Notes under the pieces: generated by a model | Told to the model about the DNA's origin: nothing | Databases searched by the model: none | What the model saw: the letters and a program-made list of their open reading frames with translations, nothing else | Program-made: the position numbers and the translations under genes | DNA from: Actinomycetota bacterium | Lineage (GTDB): Bacteria > Actinomycetota > Actinomycetes > Mycobacteriales > HKI-0501 | Assembly: GCA_030840805.1 (NCBI GenBank) | Contig: JAVEDU010000110.1 | Coordinates: 1 to 64,000, forward strand | Reading direction: 5' to 3' | Length of the DNA: 64,000 bases | Shown: piece after piece, positions 54,423 to 62,142 of the stretch | How positions within the stretch are numbered: the first letter of the stretch is position 1 | How the letters are laid out: the number at the start of each line of letters is the position of its first letter

Positions 54423-55915
54423 GCGACTCCCTCGTGGTGATGGTCCTCGGCACGGACGTCCACCGGTTCGACCGCGCGGTCGAGTGGCTCGACCGCTGGC
54501 TCGCCGACCAGCCCCAGCCGGCTCCCCGCTGCATCGTGCAGCACGGCTCGGCGGCGGCACCGCGGCTCGCCGAGGGCCGGGACTTCCTCGACCACGCCGA
54601 GCTCCAGCGGCTCATGGCCGAGGCCACCGTCGTCGTGGCCCACGGCGGCCCGGCGACGATCACCGAGGCCCGGCGTACGGGCCACCTCCCGATCGTGGTG
54701 CCCCGCGACCCCGGCCGCGACGAGCATGTCGACGACCACCAGCAGCGGTTCGCCCGCCGGCTGGACGAGGCCGGCCTGGTGCACGTGTGCGAGACCGAGG
54801 AGGCGCTGCGGGCGACGCTGGACCGGGCGGTCGCCGACCCGGACGCGTTCGCGGTGGCCACCCCGGAGGAGGCCGCCGACGGCACCGCGCCGGTGAACGA
54901 GGCGGTCCGAGCGGTCGGCCGGGTGGTCGACGGGCTGACGGCCGCACGGCGGCGCTCGTGGCCGCGCCGGCGCCGTCGTCCACGCCGCGACCTGCGCGTG
55001 CTGTTCGTCGGCGGGCTCGGGCGCAGCGGCTCGACGCTCGTCGACCGGATGCTCGCCCAGATGCCGGACGTGGCGTCGGTCGGCGAGCTGGTCCACATCT
55101 GGGAGCGGGCCGTCCGCGACGACGAGCGCTGCGGCTGCGGCGAGGCCTTCTCGGCGTGCCCGTTCTGGCAGAAGGTCGGCCAGCTCGCGTTCGGCGGCTG
55201 GGAGAACATCGACGTGGACGAGGTGCTCCGGCTGAAGGCGCTCGCCGACCGCACCCGGTTCGTCCCGGCGCTCGCGCTGCCGCGGCTCTCCGCGCAGCGG
55301 CGCGCGGACGTCGTCGCGTACACCTCCTACTTCGCCGCGATCTACGCCGCGGTGCGCGAGGTCAGTGGCTGCGACGTCGTGGTCGACTCGAGCAAGCACG
55401 CCTCGCTGGCGTTCGCGCTGCGCTGGGCGCACGAGATCGACCTACGGGTGCTGCACCTCGTCCGGGACGCCCGCGGCGTCGCGTACTCGTGGTCCAAGCG
55501 GGTGCTGCGCCCGGAGGTCGTCGGCGACGAGCAGTACATGACGCAGTACTCCCCCGCCGAGGTCGGCGTGCTGTGGACCGCGCAGAACGCGGCCTTCGGC
55601 GTCCTGGACGCGACCGGCGTGCCGGTGCTCCGGCTGCGGTACGAGGACGTGCTCCGCGATCCCGGGGCGGCGCTGGCGCGGCTGCGCCGGCACGCCGACC
55701 TGGGCGAGCGGGCGGACGCGCTGGACTTCCTCGGCGCCGGTGGCATCGACCTCGACGTGGACCACACGGTCGCGGGGAACCCGATGCGGTTCCAGACCGG
55801 ACACGTCCCGCTGCGGGCCGACGACGAGTGGCGGACGAAGCTGCCGCGCGGTCACCGCCGGCTGGTCTCGGTGCTCACGCTGCCGCTGCGCCTGCGGTAC
55901 GGGTACCTCCGGTGA
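54419..55915 (+). CDS. Fusion of an Alg13-like glycosyltransferase and a sulfotransferase
   Basis: A 498-residue bifunctional protein. Residues about 1-165 are the Alg13/PssE-type catalytic half of GT28: MVLGTDVHRFDRAV and VVVAHGGPATITEARRTGHL with VPRDPGRDEHVDDHQ. An Arg-rich linker (about 175-192) leads to a complete sulfotransferase, with P-loop GGLGRSGSTL (198-207), Cys238, Cys240 and Cys247 in CGCGEAFSACPFW, VVVDSSKHASLAF, and 3'-phosphate motif LVRDARGVAYSWSKR. The frame has no break between the parts. The start GTG overlaps the Alg14-like gene and the stop overlaps the GT2 gene, so all three are coupled. The fusion suggests that one sugar is added and then sulfated at once. I know of no described equivalent. 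Confidence 0.92.
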   Translation: MSDSLVVMVLGTDVHRFDRAVEWLDRWLADQPQPAPRCIVQHGSAAAPRLAEGRDFLDHAELQRLMAEATVVVAHGGPATITEARRTGHLPIVVPRDPGRDEHVDDHQQRFARRLDEAGLVHVCETEEALRATLDRAVADPDAFAVATPEEAADGTAPVNEAVRAVGRVVDGLTAARRRSWPRRRRRPRRDLRVLFVGGLGRSGSTLVDRMLAQMPDVASVGELVHIWERAVRDDERCGCGEAFSACPFWQKVGQLAFGGWENIDVDEVLRLKALADRTRFVPALALPRLSAQRRADVVAYTSYFAAIYAAVREVSGCDVVVDSSKHASLAFALRWAHEIDLRVLHLVRDARGVAYSWSKRVLRPEVVGDEQYMTQYSPAEVGVLWTAQNAAFGVLDATGVPVLRLRYEDVLRDPGAALARLRRHADLGERADALDFLGAGGIDLDVDHTVAGNPMRFQTGHVPLRADDEWRTKLPRGHRRLVSVLTLPLRLRYGYLR

Positions 55916-56829
55916 CCGCGCCGTCGCATCCCGCCGTCGACGTCGTGGTGCCGACCCGCGACCGTCCGGAGATGCTCCGGGAGGCACTGGACGCGATCGT
56001 CGGCCAGGACTACCCCGGGACGATCACGGTCCGGCTGGTCTTCGACCAGAGCCCGCCGGACGCCGCGTTCGCCCTCGACACGCCGGACCGGCGGGTGGTC
56101 CTGCTGACGAACGACCGGACGGCCGGGCTGGCGGGTGCGCGGAACACCGGGATCCTCGCGTGCACGGGCGAGTTCGTCGCGTTCTGCGACGACGACGACA
56201 GGTGGCTCCCGGGTAAGCTCCGGGCGCAGGTCGCCGCGGCGGAGCCGGCCGACGAGCTGGTGAGCTGCGGGATCCGGGTGCGGTACGACGACCGGCTGGT
56301 CGACCGTCCGCTGACCGCGACCCAGGTGACGCTGGCCGATCTGCTCCGGTCCCGGCTCACCGAGCTGCACCCGTCGACGTTCCTGTTCCGCCGCGCGACG
56401 CTGGCCGACGGGATCGGGCTGGTGGACGAGCAGATCCCGGGCAGCTACGGGGAGGACTACGAGTTCCTTCTCCGGGCCGCCCGCCGCGCGCCGATCCGCA
56501 ACCTCTCGGACGTGCTGGTCGAGGTCCGCTGGCACCGCCGCTCGTACTTCAGCAGCCGGTGGGACACCATTTCCACGGCGCTCCAGTGGCTGCTCGACCG
56601 GTACCCGGAGTTCCACGGCGAGCCGCGGGGCCGGGCCCGGGTGACCGGGCAGATCGCGTTCGCGCGGGCGGCGGCCGGGCAGCGGCGCGACGCCGTGCGG
56701 TGGGCCGGGCGCACCCTGCGCGGCAACGCCCGGGAGCCCCGCGCCTACCTCGCCCTCGCGGTGGCCACCGGGGCCGTGAGCGCGGACGCGGTGCTGCGGA
56801 TGCTGCACACCCGCGGCCGGGGCATCTGA
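55912..56829 (+). CDS. GT2-family glycosyltransferase
   Basis: A 305-residue GT-A fold enzyme. VDVVVPTRDRPEMLREAL is the nucleotide-binding start, ARNTGILACTGEFVAFCDDDD contains the metal-binding acidic cluster (Asp93-Asp96), and PGSYGEDYEFLLRAARR carries the ED catalytic base region. It acts in the cytosol, adding a sugar to the growing lipid-linked unit. No C-terminal membrane helix is evident; the last 60 residues are helical and Arg/Ala-rich. It is coupled to the Alg13-sulfotransferase fusion through GTGA. A palindromic repeat follows its stop. Confidence 0.92.
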   Translation: MTAPSHPAVDVVVPTRDRPEMLREALDAIVGQDYPGTITVRLVFDQSPPDAAFALDTPDRRVVLLTNDRTAGLAGARNTGILACTGEFVAFCDDDDRWLPGKLRAQVAAAEPADELVSCGIRVRYDDRLVDRPLTATQVTLADLLRSRLTELHPSTFLFRRATLADGIGLVDEQIPGSYGEDYEFLLRAARRAPIRNLSDVLVEVRWHRRSYFSSRWDTISTALQWLLDRYPEFHGEPRGRARVTGQIAFARAAAGQRRDAVRWAGRTLRGNAREPRAYLALAVATGAVSADAVLRMLHTRGRGI

Positions 56830-56858
56830 CAGCTCGGCGTCCCCGCCCCTTCCGGATC

Positions 56859-56912
56859 GATCATGGGGCTTTCGGCCGACACGCCGGGTGTCGCGCTGAA
56901 AACCCCATGATC
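56859..56912. repeat. Dispersed palindromic intergenic element, copy B
   Basis: Arms GATCATGGGGCTTTCGGC and GCTGAAAACCCCATGATC pair with two mismatches around an inner perfect stem CGACAC-GCCGG-GTGTCG, a two-tier hairpin. It shares sequence and layout with copy A at 36508-36571. It lies between the GT2 gene and the APS kinase gene and may also end the upstream transcript. Confidence 0.75.
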
Positions 56913-57011
56913 AACGCGGGGTATGGGATGGATCTCCGGGGAGGTTGTCATGTCCACCTGCCCCACATGTCAGACTGACGAAGTAGGAAAGCCGTGCGAG
57001 TGAGGAGACCG

Positions 57012-58322
57012 ATGGGCCGGGACGCGTCCGACACCACCCTGGACGGCGCCTCCCTCGACGACCTCGAGCTGCTCCTCGGTGGCGCCTATGCGCCGCTGAC
57101 CGGGTACCTCGCGGCCGACGAGGCGGCGCGGCTGCGAGAGACCGGCCGGCTCGACGACGGCACCGCGTGGCCGCTCGCGCTCACGCTGGCCGCCGCCGAC
57201 GGCGCCGCTCCCGGCGTACCGCTGGTCCTGCTCGATCCCGAGGGCGCCCCGGTCGGCCGGGTCACGGTCACCACGGTGGCCGCCGGGCTGGTCGCCGGGC
57301 CGGTCGAACAGGTGGCGCCGCGGGAGGTGGCCACGTTCGGGTTCCTGCGACGGCCCGCCCGCGAGGTGGCCGCCGAGGTGAGCGGCCCGGTGCTCGGCGT
57401 ACCCGTCGACGGGCCGTTGTCCGTCGCCCAGCTCGACCACCTCGCCTCGGTGGCCGCGTCGCTGGGTGCGCGCGTCCTGCTGCTCCCCCTGGTCGGCGCG
57501 GGCCGGCCGGAGGACCCCGACGCGCTCGTCCGGATGACGCTCGCCGCCGCGGCCACCCTCCCGTCGACGGTGCGCGTCGTCGCCGTACCGCTGCCCGCCC
57601 GGCCCGAGACGGTCGACGCTCCGCTGCGGGTGCACGTCGCCGCCGCGTACGGCGCCACACACGTCGTGTCGGCGGTCCCCGCCGCCGCGGTGCCGGTGAT
57701 CGCGCCGGTGGTCGACCCGGAGCCGGTCCATCCCGACGCCGTCGCCGCCGAGCTCCGCCGCACCCACCCGCCGCGGACCGAACAGGGGCTGACCGTGTTC
57801 TTCACGGGCCTGTCCGGCTCCGGGAAGTCGACGATCGCCCGGGCCCTCGCCGGCCGGCTCGCCGAGCGGGGCGACCGGACGGTCAGCCTGCTCGACGGCG
57901 ACGTGGTCCGCCGCAGCCTGTCCGCCGGCCTGGGATTCTCGCGCGAGGACCGCGACCGGAACGTCACCCGCATCGGCTGGGTCGCCGCCGAGGTCACCCG
58001 GCACGGTGGCGTCGCGGTGTGCGCACCGATCGCCCCGTACGAGTCCGTCCGCGCCGAGGTCCGGCGGATGGTCGCGCGGCACGGCGGGTTCGTCCTGGTC
58101 CACGTTGCCACCCCGATCGAGGAGTGCGAGCGGCGCGACCGCAAGGGGCTGTACGCCAAGGCCCGCGCGGGCGTGATCCCGGCGTTCACCGGGGTGTCCG
58201 ACCCGTACGAGGTACCGGCCGACGCCGATCTCACGATCGACACGACCGGGCTGACGATCGCCGAGGCGACGGACCGGGTACAGCGGCTGCTCGTCGATGC
58301 CGGCTGGCTGCGGGAGGCCTGA
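57012..58322 (+). CDS. cysC: APS kinase with an N-terminal ATP-sulfurylase-like domain
   Basis: A 436-residue enzyme that phosphorylates adenylyl sulfate to PAPS. The C-terminal domain (about 262-436) is a complete APS kinase: GLSGSGKSTIA with Lys272, GLGFSREDRDRNVTRIGW, APYESVRAEVRRM and KGLYAKARAG. The first 255 residues resemble ATP sulfurylase: LELLLGGAYAPLTGYL is its PUA-like start. The catalytic QxRNPxH motif is absent, so this part should be inactive and perhaps regulatory, since CysDN is encoded nearby. ATG 57012 is preferred because TGAGGAGACCG precedes it; GTG 56994 is possible. The TauE-like gene follows two bases later. Confidence 0.9.
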   Translation: MGRDASDTTLDGASLDDLELLLGGAYAPLTGYLAADEAARLRETGRLDDGTAWPLALTLAAADGAAPGVPLVLLDPEGAPVGRVTVTTVAAGLVAGPVEQVAPREVATFGFLRRPAREVAAEVSGPVLGVPVDGPLSVAQLDHLASVAASLGARVLLLPLVGAGRPEDPDALVRMTLAAAATLPSTVRVVAVPLPARPETVDAPLRVHVAAAYGATHVVSAVPAAAVPVIAPVVDPEPVHPDAVAAELRRTHPPRTEQGLTVFFTGLSGSGKSTIARALAGRLAERGDRTVSLLDGDVVRRSLSAGLGFSREDRDRNVTRIGWVAAEVTRHGGVAVCAPIAPYESVRAEVRRMVARHGGFVLVHVATPIEECERRDRKGLYAKARAGVIPAFTGVSDPYEVPADADLTIDTTGLTIAEATDRVQRLLVDAGWLREA

Positions 58323-58324
58323 GC

Positions 58325-59278
58325 GTGGACTGGATGATGGCCGGTGCCGGCTTCTTCGTCGGCATCGTCGTCGGGCTGACCGGGATGGGCGGCGGGGCGC
58401 TGATGACGCCGATGCTCGTCCTGGGCTTCGGCGTGCCGCCGCTCGCCGCGGTGTCCTCGGACCTGCTCGCGTCGTTCGTGATGAAGCCCATCGGAAGCAT
58501 CGTGCACCTGCGCCGCGGCACCGTGCACCTGAAGATGGTGGGCTGGCTGATGGTCGGCTCGGTGCCGAGCGCGTTCGCCGGCGTGCTGATCCTCAAGGCG
58601 CTCGGGGACAGCGAGCAGGTGCAGAACGCCGTGAAGACGTCCCTCGGCGTCGCGCTGCTGCTCGCGACCGCGGGGCTGATCGGCAAGGCGTACCTGCAGA
58701 TGCGGGACAAGGCCCGGCGCCGCCGCGGCGAGCTGCCGCCCCGGCCGCCGGCCGGCACACCCGTGCTGGTCCGGCCGCTGGCCACCGTGATCGTCGGCGT
58801 CGTGGGCGGGCTCGTGGTCGGGATGACCTCGGTCGGCTCCGGATCACTGATGATCATCGCCCTGATGATGCTGTACCCCGCGCTGTCCGCGTCGCGGCTC
58901 GTCGGCACCGACCTGCTCCAGGCGGTGCCGCTGGTCGGCGCCGCGGCGCTGGGGCACGCGTTCTTCGGCGACCTGCACCTGGACCTGACCGTGGCGCTGC
59001 TGATCGGCAGCGTTCCCGGGGTGTACCTGGGCTCGCGGATCTCGTCCCGGGCGCCGCAGGGCATCGTCCGGCGGGCACTCGCGCTGGTGCTGATCGCGTC
59101 CGGGCTGAAGCTGCTCGGGGTCGGCACCGTGGAGTTGGCCTGGGCCGTGCTCGCGGTGTGTGTCGCCGGACCGCTGGCGTGGGCCTGGGTCCGGTCGCGG
59201 CAGGGCCTGGCGCCCGTCGCGTTCCTGGAACGGAAGAGACGGCCGGCGGAGCGGGATCTGGAGCCGTCGGCGGGCTGA
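58325..59278 (+). CDS. TauE/SafE-family sulfur-anion permease
   Basis: A 317-residue membrane protein with about eight helices in two similar halves, separated by a basic cytosolic loop (KARRRRGELPPRPPAG). GLTGMGGGALMTPMLVLGFG and GMTSVGSGSLMIIALMML are the paired glycine-rich motifs of the TauE/SafE (DUF81) family. Members move sulfite, sulfonates or related anions. Two bases after the APS kinase gene, with GGGAGG seven bases before its GTG, it is probably co-transcribed. Sulfate supply for the locus is the likely role, but direction and substrate are unproven. Confidence 0.85.
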   Translation: MDWMMAGAGFFVGIVVGLTGMGGGALMTPMLVLGFGVPPLAAVSSDLLASFVMKPIGSIVHLRRGTVHLKMVGWLMVGSVPSAFAGVLILKALGDSEQVQNAVKTSLGVALLLATAGLIGKAYLQMRDKARRRRGELPPRPPAGTPVLVRPLATVIVGVVGGLVVGMTSVGSGSLMIIALMMLYPALSASRLVGTDLLQAVPLVGAAALGHAFFGDLHLDLTVALLIGSVPGVYLGSRISSRAPQGIVRRALALVLIASGLKLLGVGTVELAWAVLAVCVAGPLAWAWVRSRQGLAPVAFLERKRRPAERDLEPSAG

Positions 59279-59312
59279 GCCGCCCACGAGCGGTGGCGCG
59301 TGTACCGCTGCG

Positions 59313-59559
59313 TCAAGTCGCGTACCGCTGACGGGCGGCCTGCTTGCTGACACCCAGGACGATCCCTATCCGGCCCCGGCATCGGCCGTTGTGCCTGGCC
59401 GCGTCGACCGCCTCGTCGAGGCTGCGCTGGGCGGCGGCGAGCGTGGTCGAGGCGGCGGGCGGCGGGGTCGTCGATCTCCGCCGCCTCGGGGTGCGGGGAG
59501 TCCCGCCACGCCTCGGCGTCGGCCGCAGTGCGCTCCAGGTCTTCGCGAGTGCGTGGCAT
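59313..59559 (-). pseudogene. Frameshifted HTH-type antitoxin-like gene
   Basis: From ATG 59559 the product begins PRTREDLERTAADAEAWRD. It leaves frame near 59455, in a CGCCGCC run. Removing one base there joins it to TTLAAAQRSLDEAVDAA and GRIGIVLGVSKQAARQRYAT, ending at TGA 59313-59315, a helix-turn-helix antitoxin-like tail. The gene is thus about 81 codons with one extra base. It follows the toxin-like gene by ten bases on the same strand. Either decay or a sequencing error in the repeat is possible. Confidence 0.65.
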
Positions 59560-59569
59560 GGCCGTCACC

Positions 59570-59794
59570 TCAGAGAAGCCTCAGGAACTCGGTGGGCATC
59601 GCATTGCGTGGATGATCACGGGGGTCGCCTTCCGGATCGACAATGACGAACTCCAGGAGCGTCGGGCCGATGACGAGCATCCGCTCCGCCCCCTGGCGAA
59701 CGAGCCGGAGCGGGTTGCGCACCGTATGGAGCATCTCCGCCTCGCGCCCACCATGCTTGCGAGCGCTGTCCGCCACCTGCACGAGACAACGCAC
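59570..59794 (-). pseudogene. DUF4258/BrnT-like toxin gene with altered C-terminus
   Basis: A 74-residue frame. ADSARKHGG, EMLHTVRNPLRLV, ERMLVIGP and LLEFVIVDPEGDP match the short RNase-like toxin family usually ending VIIHAMP(L/A)R.KF. Here that end reads PRDHPRNAMPTEFLRLL, as if one extra C and then five extra bases had been inserted, disrupting VIIHAM (still visible in the neighbouring frame) and restoring the frame afterwards. The start GTG 59794 has no RBS. With the downstream antitoxin-like gene it forms a decayed toxin-antitoxin-type pair. Activity is doubtful. Confidence 0.6.
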
Positions 59795-59878
59795 GTGGTC
59801 GACAAGTCCGGGGTCAGCGCCCCGGTGACTCGGTCGTCACGCTCATCGAGATACCGCTGCGCCGGTCGCGGACAACGC

Positions 59879-59918
59879 GAAGGCCCGGTCCCACCGTCCG
59901 GCGGTGGTCCCGGCCTTC
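59879..59918 (-). terminator. Probable terminator of the cysQ-cysD-cysN operon
   Basis: GAAGGCCCGGTCCCACCG and CGGTGGTCCCGGCCTTC form a long imperfect hairpin with a five-base loop, 50 bases after the cysN stop on the minus strand. Actinomycete terminators often lack a U-tract, as here. Confidence 0.65.
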
Positions 59919-59968
59919 ACTTCTCGACACCTGCAGGAGTCGAGCTCGTCATCGCGCCAGCGATCGCG

Positions 59969-61234
59969 TCAGGCGGCCTGGACCACGATCCCGGCCGCGA
60001 CGGTCCGGTTGGTGCCCTCGTCCACCAGGATGAACCCGCCGGTGGAGCGGTTGCGCCGGTACTCGTCCACGAACAGCGGCTGCGTGGTCCGCAGTGTGAT
60101 CCGGCCGATCTCGTTGAGCGCGAGGTGCCCGGGCGCCTCGTCGCGGTGCAGCGTGTTGACGTCCAGGCGGTACTGGATGTCCCGCACGACGGCCCGCACG
60201 TTCCGCGTCGTGTGCTTGAGGGCGTACTTGCGCCCGGGCTCGATCCTGGCCTGCTCGTCCATCCAGCAGATCATCGCCTCGACGTCCTGCGCGGCATGCG
60301 GGGCGTTGTGCGGCCGGCAGATCATGTCGCCGCGCGAGACGTCCAGCTCGTCGGCGAGCCGGACCACGACCGACATGGGCGGGAACGCCTCGTCCACCGG
60401 TCCGTCGGCCGTGTCGATCGCCTCGATCCGCGTGGTGAAGCCGCTGGGCAGGATCATGACCTCGTCACCGGGCTTCATCACGCCACCGGCGACGGTGCCG
60501 GCGTAACCCCGGTAGTCGTGGTGCGTCGCGGACTGCGGGCGCACCACGTACTGCACCGGGAACCGCACGTCGACCAGGTTCCGGTCGCTGGCCACGTGGA
60601 CGTTCTCCAGGTGGTGCAGCAGCGACTGACCGTCGTACCAGGGCATGTTCTCCGACCGCGTGACGATGTTGTCGCCGTGCAGCGCGGAGATCGGGATGAC
60701 GGTCAGGTCGGGGATGTCGAGCTTGGCCGCGAAGGCGGTGAACTCGTCCTTGATCTCCTCGAACCGCTCCTGGGAGTGGTTGACGAGGTCCATCTTGTTC
60801 ACCGCGAGGACCAGGTGCGGCACCCGCAGCAACGTCACCAGGAAGGCGTGCCGGCGCGACTGCTCCACCAGCCCCTTGCGGGCGTCGACCAGCACGATCG
60901 CGAGGTCCGCGGTGGAGGCGCCGGTGACCATGTTCCGGGTGTACTGGATGTGCCCCGGGGTGTCGGCGATGATGAACTTGCGCTTCGGCGTCGCGAAGTA
61001 CCGGTACGCCACGTCGATCGTGATGCCCTGCTCCCGCTCGGCCCGCAGGCCGTCGGTGAGCAGCGCCAGGTTCGTGTACTCGTCGCCGCGGTCCCGGCTG
61101 GTCTTCTCGACCGCGTCGAGCTGGTCGGTGAAGATCGCCTTCGAGTCGTACAGCAGCCGGCCGATCAGCGTGCTCTTGCCGTCGTCCACCGACCCGGCCG
61201 TGGCGAACCGCAGCATGTCCATGTCGTGGCCCAT
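59969..61234 (-). CDS. cysN: Sulfate adenylyltransferase large subunit CysN
   Basis: A 421-residue GTPase that drives the CysD reaction ATP + sulfate to APS + PPi. GTPase motifs are G1 AGSVDDGKST, G3 DTPGHIQYT and G4 NKMDLV, followed by EF-Tu-like beta-barrel domains 2 and 3. No APS kinase is fused at the C-terminus, unlike mycobacterial CysNC; a separate APS kinase is encoded at 57012. It starts at ATG 61234, two bases after the cysD stop. It is the last gene of the operon that starts upstream with the priming transferase. Confidence 0.96.
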   Translation of the reverse strand: MGHDMDMLRFATAGSVDDGKSTLIGRLLYDSKAIFTDQLDAVEKTSRDRGDEYTNLALLTDGLRAEREQGITIDVAYRYFATPKRKFIIADTPGHIQYTRNMVTGASTADLAIVLVDARKGLVEQSRRHAFLVTLLRVPHLVLAVNKMDLVNHSQERFEEIKDEFTAFAAKLDIPDLTVIPISALHGDNIVTRSENMPWYDGQSLLHHLENVHVASDRNLVDVRFPVQYVVRPQSATHHDYRGYAGTVAGGVMKPGDEVMILPSGFTTRIEAIDTADGPVDEAFPPMSVVVRLADELDVSRGDMICRPHNAPHAAQDVEAMICWMDEQARIEPGRKYALKHTTRNVRAVVRDIQYRLDVNTLHRDEAPGHLALNEIGRITLRTTQPLFVDEYRRNRSTGGFILVDEGTNRTVAAGIVVQAA

Positions 61235-61236
61235 GT

Positions 61237-62142
61237 CTAGAAGTACCCCTCGCGCTTGCGGTCCTCCATGGCGGAGTCGCTGACCTTGTCGTCCCCGCGG
61301 GTGGCCCCGCGTTCGGTGAGCCGGGTGACGGCGATCTCCTCGATGATCTTCGGCAACGTGTCCGCCTCCGACCGCACCGCCGCGGTCAGCGTGGCGTCCC
61401 CGACGGTCCGGTAGCGGACCGTCGCGGTGAACACGTCCTCGCCGTCCCGCGGCACCGCGAACTCGTTCGCGGCGAACACCATCCCGTCGCGAAGGAACAC
61501 CTCGCGCCGGTGGGCGAAGTAGATCGACGGGATCTCGATGGCCTCGCGCTCGATGTACTGCCAGATGTCGAGCTCGGTCCAGTTGGACAGCGGGAACACC
61601 CGGATGCTCTCACCCAGGTGCACCCGGCCGTTGTAGAGGCTCCACAGCTCGGGCCGCTGCGCCTTCGGGTCCCACTGGCCGAACTCGTCGCGGAACGAGA
61701 ACACCCGTTCCTTGGCCCGGGCCTTCTCCTCGTCGCGCCGCGCCCCACCGAACAGCGCATCGAACTTGTGCTTCTCCGCGGCGTCGAGGAGCACCGGCGT
61801 CTGGATCCGGTTGCGGGAACCGTTCGGCTCCTCGCGCACGAGACCCTTGTCGATGCCCTCCTGCACGCTCGCGACGATCAGCTGCACACCGAGCTCGGCG
61901 ACCCGCTTGTCCCGGAACTCCAGGACCTCGGGGAAGTTGTGGCCGGTGTCGACGTGCATCACCGGGAACGGGATCGGTGCGGGCGCGAACGCCTTCTCGG
62001 CGAGCCGCAGCATCACGATCGAGTCCTTGCCGCCCGAGAACAGCAGGCACGGCCGCTGCATCTCCGCGGCGACCTCCCGGAAGATGTGGATCGCCTCGGC
62101 TTCCAGGGTGTCCAGCTGGCTGAGCCGGTAGTTCGAGGTCAC
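61237..62142 (-). CDS. cysD: Sulfate adenylyltransferase small subunit CysD
   Basis: A 301-residue PP-loop ATPase that forms APS with CysN. The PP-motif LFSGGKDSIVML is near residue 35, and MHVDTGHNFPEVLEFRD, FGGARRDEEKARAKER and FPLSNWTELDIWQYI are signatures of CysD rather than of PAPS reductase. The C-terminal MEDRKREGYF is conserved. The GTG overlaps the cysQ stop by four bases (GTGA). It is in the sulfated-polymer locus rather than beside cysH or cysI. Confidence 0.97.
   Translation of the reverse strand: MTSNYRLSQLDTLEAEAIHIFREVAAEMQRPCLLFSGGKDSIVMLRLAEKAFAPAPIPFPVMHVDTGHNFPEVLEFRDKRVAELGVQLIVASVQEGIDKGLVREEPNGSRNRIQTPVLLDAAEKHKFDALFGGARRDEEKARAKERVFSFRDEFGQWDPKAQRPELWSLYNGRVHLGESIRVFPLSNWTELDIWQYIEREAIEIPSIYFAHRREVFLRDGMVFAANEFAVPRDGEDVFTATVRYRTVGDATLTAAVRSEADTLPKIIEEIAVTRLTERGATRGDDKVSDSAMEDRKREGYF

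Noticed and set aside
57012-58322. Bifunctional ATP sulfurylase/APS kinase
   Set aside because: The sulfurylase-like half lacks QxRNPxH, and a complete CysDN is encoded next to it.
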